A DNA stretch of 64,000 nucleotides, from positions 1 through 64,000 of the forward strand of contig CATQJL010000179.1 in assembly GCA_958299035.1 (NCBI GenBank). Reading direction: 5' to 3'. How positions within the stretch are numbered: the stretch's first letter is position 1; every line of letters starts with the position of its first letter. The notes below the pieces were generated by a model, which worked only from the letters and a program-made list of their open reading frames with translations, was not told the DNA's origin and searched no databases. The position numbers and the translations under genes are program-made. The DNA comes from Cylicocyclus nassatus (taxonomy: Eukaryota; Nematoda; Chromadorea; Rhabditida; Strongylidae). Positions 1-10,190 of this stretch are shown here, piece after piece.

Positions 1-26
1 AAGCAGTGGTATCAACGCAGAGTACT
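1..26 (+). other. Synthetic library adapter / PCR primer at the window start
   Basis: The first 20 bases are AAGCAGTGGTATCAACGCAG and bases 21-26 read AGTACT. This is the well-known SMART/ISPCR amplification primer with one extra T at its 3' end. From memory, the same 26-mer is the linear adapter of amplified genomic DNA long-read libraries. It has no resemblance to the 20-bp monomer that follows at base 27 (GCCTACGAG). It is an untrimmed molecule end, so base 1 is probably a true read/contig terminus and not biological sequence. An Iso-Seq/cDNA origin would use the same primer, but no poly(A) or transcript-like sequence is present. Confidence 0.96.
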
Positions 27-491
27 GCCTACGAGTGAGTGTCAAGGCCTACGAGCGAGTGTCAAGGCCTACGAGTGAGTGTCAAGGCCTACGGGCGAGT
101 GTCAAGGCCTACGAGCGAGTGTCAAGGCCTACGAGCGAGTGTCAAGGCCTACGAGCGAGTGTCAAGGCCTACGAGCGAGTGTCAAGGCCTACGGGCGAGT
201 GTCAAGGCCTACGAGCGAGTGTCAAGGCCTACGAGTGAGTGTCAAGGCCTACGAGCGAGTGTCAAGGCCTACGAGTGAGTGTCAAGGCCTACGGGCGAGT
301 GTCAAGGCCTACGAGCGAGTGTCAAGGCCTACGAGCGAGTGTCAAGGCCTACGAATGAGAGTCAAGGCCTACGGGCGAGTGTCAAGGCCTACGAGCGAGT
401 GTCAAGGCCTACGAGCGAGTGTCAAGGCCTACGGGCGAGTGTCAAGGCCTACGAGCGAGTGTCAAGGCCTACGAATGAGTGTCAAGGCCTA
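27..491 (-). repeat. 20-bp minisatellite, inverted arm (about 23 monomers)
   Basis: Monomers here read GTCAAGGCCTACGAGCGAGT on the + strand, the reverse complement of the orientation used from 493 onward. Variants are the same types seen elsewhere: GAGTGAGT (=CACTCG), GGGCGAGT (=CGCCCG), GAATGAGT (=CATTCG), and one GAATGAGA at 353-360 (=the TCTCATTCG variant of the main array). No indels are visible, so the 20-bp phase is perfect. Because the no-stop strand is now the + strand, this is the only part of the window with long + strand open frames; they are repeat artefacts. The arm is flanked by the adapter on the left and the orientation switch on the right. Confidence 0.95.
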
Positions 492-500
492 CTTGACACT
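478..500. other. Inverted junction where array orientation flips
   Basis: The arms AGTGTCAAG (478-486) and CTTGACACT (492-500) are perfect reverse complements around the 5-nt loop GCCTA (487-491). Left of it monomers run in one orientation, right of it in the other, and the flip happens once in the window. The order of variant monomers away from the junction is not mirrored (left: CATTCG, CGCTCG, CGCCCG, CGCTCG, CGCTCG, CGCCCG; right: CGCTCG three times, TGCCCG, CGCTCG, TGCCCG). A simple snap-back copy of the adjacent strand is therefore not supported. It could be a chimeric molecule joining two array regions or a real inversion breakpoint. Confidence 0.9.
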
Positions 501-3500
501 CGCTCGTAGGCCTTGACACTCGCTCGTAGGCCTTGACACTCGCTCGTAGGCCTTGACACTTGCCCGTAGGCCTTGACACTCGCTCGTAGGCCTTGACACT
601 TGCCCGTAGGCCTTGACACTCGCTCGTAGGCCTTGACACTCGCTCGTAGGCCTTGACACTCACTCGTAGGCCTTGACACTCGCTCGTAGGCCTTGACACT
701 CGCTCGTAGGCCTTGACACTCGCTCGTAGGCCTTGACACTTGCCCGTAGGCCTTGGCACTCATACGTAGGTCTTGACACTCGCTCGTAGGCCTTGACACT
801 CGCTCGTAGGCCTTGACACTTGCCCGTAGGCCTTGACACTCGCTCGTAGGCCTTGACACTCGCTCGTAGGCCTTGACACTCGCTCGTAGGCCTTGACACT
901 CGCCCGTAGGCCTTGACACTCGCTCGTAGGCCTTGACACTCATTCGTAGGCCTTGACACTCGCTCGTAGGCCTTGACACTCGCTCGTAGGCCTTGACACT
1001 CACTCGTAGGCCTTGACACTCGCTCGTAGGCCTTGACACTCATTCGTAGGCCTTGACACTCACTCGTAGGCCTTGACACTCACTCGTAGGCCTTGACACT
1101 CGCTCGTAGGCCTTGACACTCACTCGTAGGCCTTGACACTCGCTCGTAGGCCTTGACACTCGCTCGTAGGCCTTGACACTCGCTCGTAGGCCTTGATACT
1201 TGCCCGTAGGCCTTGGCACTCATACGTAGGTCTTGACACTCACTCGTAGGCCTTGACACTCCGCTCGTAGGCCTTGACACTTGCCCGTAGCCTTGACACT
1301 CGCTCGTAGGCCTTGACACTCGCTCGTAGGCCTTGACACTCACTCGTAGGCCTTGACACTCGCTCGTAGGCCTTGACACTCGCTCGTAGGCTTTGACACT
1401 CATTCGTAGGCCTTGACACTCGCTCGTAGGCCTTGACACTCGCCCGTAGGCCTTGACACTCGCTCGTAGGCCTTGACACTCGCCCGTAGGCCTTGACACT
1501 CGCTCGTAGGCCTTGACACTCGCTCGTAGGCCTTGACACTCGCCCGTAGGCCTTGACACTCGCTCGTAGGCCTTGACACTCGCTCGTAGGCCTTGACACT
1601 CGCTCGTAGGCCTTGACACTCATTCGTAGGCCTTGACACTCACTCGTAGGCCTTGACACTCACTCGTAGGCCTTGACACTCGCTCGTAGGCCTTGACACT
1701 CATTCGTAGGCCTTGACACTCGCTCGTAGGCCTTGACACTCGCTCGTAGGCCTTGACACTCACTCGTAGGCCTTGACACTCGCCCCGTAGGCCTTGACAC
1801 TCGCTCGTAGGCCCTTGACACTCGCCCGTAGGCCTTGACACTCGCCGTAGGCCTTGACTCTCATTCGTAGCCTTGACTCTCATTCGAGGCCTTGACACTC
1901 GCTCGTAGGCCTTGACACTCGCTCGTAGGCTTGACACTCGCTCGTAGGCCTTGACACTCGCGCGTAGGCCTTGACACTCGCTCGTAGGCCTTGACACTCG
2001 CCCGTAGGCCTTGACACTCGCTCGTAGGCCTTGACACTCGCTCGTAGGCCTTGACTCTCATTCGTAGGCCTTGACACTCGCTCGTAGGCCTTGACACTCG
2101 CTCGTAGGCCTTGACACTCGCTCGTAGGCCTTGACACTCATTCGTAGGCCTTGACACTCATTCGTAGGCCTTGACACTCGCTCGTAGGCCTTGACACTCG
2201 CTCGTAGGCCTTGACACTCGCTCGTAGGCCTTGACACTCGCTCGTAGGCCTTGACACTCACTCGTAGGCCTTGACACTCGCTCGTAGGCCTTGACACTCG
2301 CTCGTAGGCTTTGACACTCATTCGTAGGCCTTGACACTCGCTCGTAGGCCTTGACACTCGCCCGTAGGCCTTGACACTCGCTCGTAGGCCTTGACACTCG
2401 CCCGTAGGCCTTGACACTCGCTCGTAGGCCTTGACACTCGCTCGTAGGCCTTGACACTCGCCCGTAGGCCTTGACACTCGCTCGTAGGCCTTGACACTCA
2501 TTCGTAGGCCTTGACACTCGCTCGTAGGCCTTGACACTCATTCGTAGGCCTTGACACTCGCTCGTAGGCCTTGACACTCGCCCGTAGGCCTTGACACTCG
2601 CTCGTAGGCCTTGATACTCGCTCGTAGGCCTTGACACTCGCTCGTAGGCCTTGACACTCATTCGTAGGCCTTGACACTCACTCGTAGGCCCTTGACACTC
2701 ACTCGTAGGCCTTGACACTCATTCGTAGGCCTTGACACTCATTCGTAGGCCTTGACACTCGCTCGTAGGCCGTGACACTCGCTCGTAGACCTTGACACTC
2801 GCTCGTAGGCCTTGACACTCGCTCGTAGGCCTTGACACTCGCCCGTAGGCCTTGACACTCGCTCGTAGGCCTTGACACTCGCTCGTAGGCCTTGACACTC
2901 ATTCGTAGGCCTTGACACTCGCTCGTAGGGCTTTGACACTCATTCGTAGGCCTTGACACTCGCCCGTAGGCCTTGGCACTCGTCCGTAGGCCTTGACACT
3001 CGCTCGTAGGCCTTGACACTCGCCCGTAGGCCTTGACACTCGCTCGTAGGCCTTGACACTCGCTCGTAGGCCTTGACACTCGCTCGTAGGCCTTGACCAC
3101 TCATTCGTAGGCTTTGAAACTCGCTCGTAGGCCTTGACACTCACTCGTAGCCCTTGACACTCGCTCGTAGGCCTTGACACTCGCTCGTAGGCCTTGACAC
3201 TCGCTCGTAGGCCTTGACACTCGCCCGTAGGCCTTGACTCTCATTCGTAGGCCTTGACACTCGCTCGTAGGCCTTGACACTCGCTCGTAGGCCTTGACAC
3301 TCGGCCCGTAGGCCTTGACACTCGCTCGTAGGCCTTGACACTCGCTCGTAGGCCTTGACATTCGCTCGTAGGCCTTGACACTCGCTCGTAGGCCTTGACA
3401 CTCATTCGTAGGCCTTGACACTCATTCGTAGGCCTTGACACTCGCTCGTAGGCCTTGACACTCGCTCGTAGGCCTTGACACTCACTCGTAGGCCTTGACA

Positions 3501-6500
3501 CTCGCTCGTAGGCCTTGACACTCGCTCGTAGGCCTTGACACTCGCCCGTAGGCCTTGACACTCGCTCGTAGGCCTTGACACTCATTCGTAGGCCTTGACA
3601 CTCATTCGTAGCCTTGACACTCGCTCGTAGGCCTTGACACTCGCTCGTAGGCCTTGACACTCGCTCGTAGGCCTTGACACTCGCTCGTAGGCCTTGACAC
3701 TCATTCGTAGGCCTTGACACTCACTCGTAGGCCTTGACACTCACTCGTAGGCCTTGACACTCGCTCGTAGGCCTTGACACTCATTCGTAGGCCTTGACAC
3801 TCGCTCGTAGGCCTTGACACTCGCTCGTAGGCCTTGACACTCACTCGTAGGCCTTGACACTCGCCCGTAGGCCTTGACACTCGCTCGTAGGCCTTGACAC
3901 TCGCCCGTAGGCCTTGACACTCGCCCCGTAGGCCTTGACTCTCATTCGTAGGCCTTGACTCTCATTCGTAGGCCTTGACACTCGCTCGTAGGCCTTGACA
4001 CTCGCTCGTAGGCCTTGACACTCGCTCGTAGGCCTTGACACTCGCGCGTAGGCCTTGACACTCGCTCGTAGGCCTTGACACTCGCCCGTAGGCCTTGACA
4101 CTCGCTCGTAGGCCTTGACACTCGCTCGTAGGCCTTGACTCTCATTCGTAGGCCTTGACACTCGCTCGTAGGCCTTGACACTCGCTCGTAGGCCTTGACA
4201 CTCGCCCGTAGGCCTTGACACTCGCTCGTAGGCCTTGGCACTCGCTCGTAGGCCTTGACACTCGCTCGTAGGCCTTGACACTCGCTCGTAGGCCTTGACA
4301 CTCGCTCGTAGGCCTTGACACTCGCCCGTAGGCCTTGACACTCGCTCGTAGGCCTTGACACTCGCTCGTAGGCCTTGGCACTCGCTCGTAGGCCTTGACA
4401 CTCGCTCGTAGGCCTTGACACTCGCTCGTAGGCCTTGACACTCGCTCGTAGGCCTTGACATTCGCTCGTAGGCCTTGACACTCGCTCGTAGGCCTTGACA
4501 CTCATTCGTAGGCCTTGACACTCGCTCGTAGGCCTTGACACTCGCCCGTAGGCCTTGACACTCGCTCGTAGGCCTTGACACTCGCTCGTAGGCCTTGACA
4601 CTCGCTCGTAGGCCTTGACACTCGCCCGTAGGCCTTGACACTCGCTCGTAGGCCTTGACACTCATTCGTAGGCCTTGACACTCGCTCGTAGGCCTTGACA
4701 CTCGCTCGTAGGCCTTGACACTCACTCGTAGGCCTTGACACTCGCTCGTAGGCCTTGACACTCATTCGTAGGCCTTGACACTCACTCGTAGGCCTTGACA
4801 CTCACTCGTAGGCCTTGACACTCATTCGTAGGCCTTGACACTCATTCGTAGGCCTTGACACTCGCTCGTAGGCCTTGACACTCGCTCGTAGGTCTTGACA
4901 CTCGCTCGTAGGCCTTGACACTCGCTCGTAGGCCTTGACACTCGCCCGTAGCCTTGACACTCGCCCGTAGGCCCTTGACACTCGCTCGTAGGCCTTGACA
5001 CTCGCTCGTAGGCCTTGACACTCGCTCGTAGGCCTTGGCACTCGCTCGTAGGCCTTGACACTCATTCGTAGGCCTTGACACTCGTCCGTAGGCCTTGGCA
5101 CTCGCTCGTAGGCCTTGACACACGCTCGTAGGCCTTGACACTCGCCCGTAGGCCTTGACACTCGCTCGTAGGCCTTGACACTCGCTCGTAGGCCTTGACA
5201 CTCGCTCGTAGGCCTTGACACTCGCTCGTAGGCCTTGACACTCGCTCGTAGGCCTTGACACTCGCTCGTAGGCCTTGACACTCATTCGTAGGCCTTGACA
5301 CTCACTCGTAGCCCTTGACACTCGCTCGTAGGCCTTGACACTCGCTCGTAGGCCTTGACACTCGCTCGTAGGCCTTGACACTCGCTCGTAGGCCTTGACA
5401 CTCGCCCGTAGGCCTTGACTCTCATTCGTAGGCCTTGACACTCGCTCGTAGGCCTTGACACTCGCTCGTAGGCTTGACACTCGCCCGTAGGCCTTGACAC
5501 TCGCTCGTAGGCCTTGACACTCGCTCGTAGACCTTGACACTCGCTCGTAGGCCTTGACACTCGCTCGTAGGCCTTGACACTCATTCGTAGGCCTTTACAC
5601 TCATTCGTAGGCCTTGACACTCGCTCGTAGGCCTTGACACTCATTCGTAGGCCTTGACACTCACTCGTAGGCCTTGACACTCGCTCGTAGGAGTTGACAC
5701 TCGCTCGTAGGCCTTGACACTCGCCCGTAGGCCTGACACTCGCTCGTAGGCTTGACACTCATTCGTAGGCCTTGACACTCATTCGTAGGCCTTGACACTC
5801 GCTCGTAGGCCTTGACACTCGCCCGTAGGCCCTTGGCACTCGTCCGTAGGCCTTGACACTCGCTCGTAGGCCTTGACACTCGCCCGTAGGCCTTGACACT
5901 CGCTCGTAGGCCTTGACATTCACTCGTAGGCCTTGACACTCGCTCGTAGGCCTTGACACTCGCTCGTAGGCCTTGACACTCGCTCGTAGGCCTTGACACT
6001 CGCTCGTAGGCCTTGACACTCATTCGTAGGCTTTGACACTCGCTCGTAGGCCTTGACACTCACCTCGTAGCCCTTGACACTCGCTCGTAGGCCTTGACAC
6101 TCGCTCGTAGGCCTTGACACTCGCTCGTAGGCCTTGACACTCGCTCGTAGGCCTTGACACTCGCCCGTAGGCCTTGACTCTCATTCGTAGGCCTTGACAC
6201 TCGCTCGTAGGCCTTGACACTCGCTCGTAGGCCTTGACACTCGCCCGTAGGCCTTGACACTCGCTCGTAGGCCTTGACACTCGCTCGTAGGCCTTGACAC
6301 TCGCTCGTAGGCCTTGACACTCGCTCGTAGGCCTTGACACTCATTCGTAGGCCTTGACACTCATTCGTAGGCCTTGACACTCGCTCGTAGGCCTTGACAC
6401 TCGCTCGTAGGCCTTGACACTCACTCGTAGGCCTTGACACTCGCTCGTAGGCCTTGACACTCGCTCGTAGGCCTTGACACTCGCCCGTAGGCCTTGACAC

Positions 6501-7980
6501 TCGCTCGTAGGCCTTGACACTCATCGTAGGCCTTGACACTCATTCGTAGGCCTTGACACTCGCTCGTAGGCCTTGACACTCGCTCGTAGGCTTGACACTC
6601 GCTCGTAGGCCTTGACACTCGCTCGTAGGCCTTGACACTCATTCGTAGGCCTTGACACTCACTCGTAGGCCTTGACACTCGCCCGTAGGCCTTGACACTC
6701 GCTCGTAGGCCTTGACACTCACTCGTAGGCCTTGACACTCGCTCGTAGGCCTTGACACTCGCTCGTAGGCCTTGACACTCGCTCGTAGGCCTTGACACTC
6801 GCTCGTAGGCCTTGACACTCATTCGTAGGCTTTGACACTCGCTCGTAGGCCTTGACACTCACTCGTAGCCTTGACCACTCGCTCGTAGGCCTTGACACTC
6901 GCTCGTAGGGCCTTGACACTCGCTCGTATGCTTGACACTCGCTCGTAGGCCTTGACACTCGCCCGTAGGCCTTGACTCTCATTCGTAGGCTTGACACTCG
7001 CTCGTAGGCCTTGACACTCGCTCGTAGGCCTTGACACTCGCCCCGTAGGCCTTGACACTCGCTCGTAGGCCTTGACACTCGCTCGTAGGCCTTGACACTC
7101 GCTCGTAGGCCTTGACACTCGCTCGTAGGCCTTGACACTCATTCGTAGGCCTTGACACTCATTCGTAGGCCTTGACACTCGCTCGTAGGCCTTGACACTC
7201 GCTCGTAGGCCTTGACACTCACTCGTAGGCCTTGACACTCGCTCGTAGGCCTTGACACTCGCTCGTAGGCCTTGACACTCGCCCGTAGGCCTTGACACTC
7301 GCTCGTAGGCCTTGACACTCATTCGTAGGCCTTGACACTCACTCGTAGGCCTTGACACTCGCTCGTAGGCCTTGACACTCATTCGTAGGCCTTGACACTC
7401 ACTCGTAGGCCTTGACACTCACTCGTAGGCCTTGACACTCATTCGTAGGCCTTGACACTCATTCGTAGGCCTTGACACTCGCTCGTAGGCCTTGACACTC
7501 GCTCGTAGGCCTTGACACTCGCTCGTAGGCCTTGACACTCGCTCGTAGGCCTTGACACTCGCTCGTAGGCCTTGACACTCATTCGTAGGCCTTGACACTC
7601 ACTCGTAGCCCTTGACACTCGCTCGTAGGCCTTGACACTCGCTCGTAGGCCTTGACACTCGCTCGTAGGCCTTGACACTCGCTCGTAGGCCTTGACACTC
7701 GCCCGTAGGCCTTGACTCTCATTCGTAGGCCTTGACACTCGCTCGTAGGCCTTGACACTCGCTCGTAGGCCTTGACACTCGCCCGTAGGCCTTGACACTC
7801 GCTCGTAGGCCTTGACACTCGCTCGTAGGCCTTGACACTCGCTCGTAGGCCTTGACACTCGCTCGTAGGCCTTGACACTCATTCGTAGGCCTTTACACTC
7901 ATTCGTAGGCCTTGACACTCGCTCGTAGGCCTTGACACTCATTCGTAGGCCTTGACACTCACTCGTAGGCCTTGACCACT
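493..7980 (+). repeat. 20-bp minisatellite, indel-rich segment
   Basis: About 375 monomers of CGCTCGTAGGCCTTGACACT with many single-base insertions and deletions that shift the 20-bp phase. I count roughly 25-30, for example at 1261, 1290, 1785-1960 (a dense cluster), 2690, 2930, 3098, 3303, 3610, 3923, 4950-4973, 5472, 5733-5751, 5830, 6063, 6523, 6591, 6877-6930, 6990, 7042 and 7976. Most add or remove one base in GG, CC or CCC runs. The segment also holds monomer types I did not see later: TGCCCG (561, 601, 741, 821, 1201, 1282) and CATACGTAGGTCTTGACACT (761-780 and 1221-1240). Pieces of the later HOR pattern are recognisable from about 5 kb. The indel pattern looks like unpolished long-read error more than biology. 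No gene is seen. Confidence 0.93.
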
Positions 7981-9736
7981 CGCTCGTAGGAGTTGACACT
8001 CGCTCGTAGGCCTTGACACTCGCCCGTAGGCCTTGACACTCGCTCGTAGGCCTTGACACTCATTCGTAGGCCTTGACACTCATTCGTAGGCCTTGACACT
8101 CGCTCGTAGGCCTTGACACTCGCTCGTAGGCCTTGACACTCGCTCGTAGGCCTTGACACTCGCTCGTAGGCCTTGACACTCATTCGTAGGCCTTGACACT
8201 CACTCGTAGGCCTTGACACTCGCTCGTAGGCCTTGACACTCGTCCGTAGGCCTTGACACTCGCTCGTAGGCCTTGACACTCACTCGTAGGCCTTGACACT
8301 CGCCCGTAGGCCTTGACACTCGCTCGTAGGCCTTGACACTCGCCCGTAGGCCTTGACTCTCATTCGTAGGCCTTGACACTCGCTCGTAGGCCTTGACACT
8401 CGCTCGTAGGCCTTGACACTCGCTCGTAGGCCTTGACACTCGCTCGTAGGCCTTGACACTCGCTCGTAGGCCTTGACACTCGCCCGTAGGCCTTGACACT
8501 CGCTCGTAGGCCTTGACACTCGCTCGTAGGCCTTGACACTCATTCGTAGGCCTTGACACTCACTCGTAGGCCTTGACACTCATTCGTAGGCCTTGACACT
8601 CATTCGTAGGCCTTGACACTCGCTCGTAGGCCTTGACACTCGCTCGTAGGCCTTGACACTCGCTCGTAGGCCTTGACACTCGCTCGTAGGCCTTGACACT
8701 CGCCCGTAGGCCTTGACACTCGCTCGTAGGCCTTGACACTCGCTCGTAGGCCTTGACACTCATTCGTAGGCCTTGACACTCGCTCGTAGGCCTTGACACT
8801 CATTCGTAGGCCTTGACACTCGCCCGTAGGCCTTGGCACTCGTCCGTAGGCCTTGACACTCGCTCGTAGGCCTTGACACTCGCCCGTAGGCCTTGACACT
8901 CGCTCGTAGGCCTTGACACTCGCTCGTAGGCCTTGACACTCGCTCGTAGGCCTTGACACTCATTCGTAGGCCTTGACACTCATTCGTAGGCCTTGACACT
9001 CGCTCGTAGGCCTTGACACTCGCTCGTAGGCCTTGACACTCGCTCGTAGGCCTTGACACTCGCTCGTAGGCCTTGACACTCGCTCGTAGGCCTTGACACT
9101 CATTCGTAGGCCTTGACACTCACTCGTAGCCCTTGACACTCGCTCGTAGGCCTTGACACTCGCTCGTAGGCCTTGACACTCGCTCGTAGGCCTTGACACT
9201 CGCTCGTAGGCCTTGACACTCGCCCGTAGGCCTTGACTCTCATTCGTAGGCCTTGACACTCGCTCGTAGGCCTTGACACTCGCTCGTAGGCCTTGACACT
9301 CGCCCGTAGGCCTTGACACTCGCTCGTAGGCCTTGACACTCGCTCGTAGGCCTTGACACTCGCTCGTAGGCCTTGACACTCGCTCGTAGGCCTTGACACT
9401 CATTCGTAGGCCTTTACACTCATTCGTAGGCCTTGACACTCGCTCGTAGGCCTTGACACTCATTCGTAGGCCTTGACACTCACTCGTAGGCCTTGACACT
9501 CGCTCGTAGGCCTTGACACTCGTCCGTAGGCCTTGACACTCGCTCGTAGGCCTTGACACTCACTCGTAGGCCTTGACACTCGCCCGTAGGCCTTGACACT
9601 CGCTCGTAGGCCTTGACACTCGCCCGTAGGCCTTGACTCTCATTCGTAGGCCTTGACACTCGCTCGTAGGCCTTGACACTCGCTCGTAGGCCTTGACACT
9701 CGCTCGTAGGCCTTGACACTCGCTCGTAGGCCTTGA

Positions 9737-10190
9737 CACTCGCTCGTAGGCCTTGACACTCGCCCGTAGGCCTTGACACTCGCTCGTAGGCCTTGACACT
9801 CGCTCGTAGGCCTTGACACTCATTCGTAGGCCTTGACACTCACTCGTAGGCCTTGACACTCATTCGTAGGCCTTGACACTCATTCGTAGGCCTTGACACT
9901 CGCTCGTAGGCCTTGACACTCGCTCGTAGGCCTTGACACTCGCTCGTAGGAGTACTCTGCGTTGATACCACTGCTTCACTCGCTCGTAGGCCTTGACACT
10001 CGCCCGTAGGCCTTGACACTCGCTCGTAGGCCTTGACACTCGCTCGTAGGCCTTGACACTCATTCGTAGGCCTTGACACTCACTCGTAGGCCTTGACACT
10101 CATTCGTAGGCCTTGACACTCATTCGTAGGCCTTGACACTCGCTCGTAGGCCTTGACACTCGCTCGTAGGCCTTGACACTCGCTCGTAGG
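9737..10190 (+). repeat. 240-bp direct duplication spanning the internal adapter
   Basis: The monomer order after the adapter (from 9977: CGCTCG, CGCCCG, CGCTCG, CGCTCG, CATTCG, CACTCG, CATTCG, CATTCG, then CGCTCG) repeats the order found 240 bp earlier, from 9737. The two equivalent places in the window, 8541-8821 and 12601-12881, pass through this pattern only once. The duplication is therefore found only in the copy that carries the adapter, which points to a misjoin and not a biological tandem duplication. The adapter is in phase: with the adjoining CACT it occupies whole 10-base steps, so the 20-bp register is kept across it. Confidence 0.8.
9951..9976 (-). other. Internal synthetic adapter (reverse complement of 1-26)
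   Basis: Bases 9951-9976 are the exact reverse complement of the adapter at 1-26, starting AGTACTCTGCGTTGATACCA and ending CTGCTT. It interrupts a monomer after CGCTCGTAGG (9941-9950); the array resumes with CACT at 9977. An adapter facing this way marks the right-hand end of an amplified fragment. Continuation of repeat beyond its outer end cannot be native genome. It must come from a chimeric amplicon or from the assembler extending one read into another across an untrimmed adapter. Confidence 0.97.

Noticed and set aside
1..26. Window is a cDNA (SMART primer used in cDNA libraries)
   Set aside because: No poly(A), splice-like or coding structure is present, and the array exceeds 60 kb. 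Amplified genomic DNA with the same oligo explains the data better.
35..516. Plus-strand open frames of 67-145 codons
   Set aside because: They exist only because the array is inverted here, placing the stop-free strand on +. They overlap one another in all frames and run through the inverted junction.
27..1000. Perfect snap-back palindrome around base 489
   Set aside because: Only the innermost 9 bp pair exactly beyond what the monomer itself guarantees. The order of variant monomers on the two sides is not mirrored.
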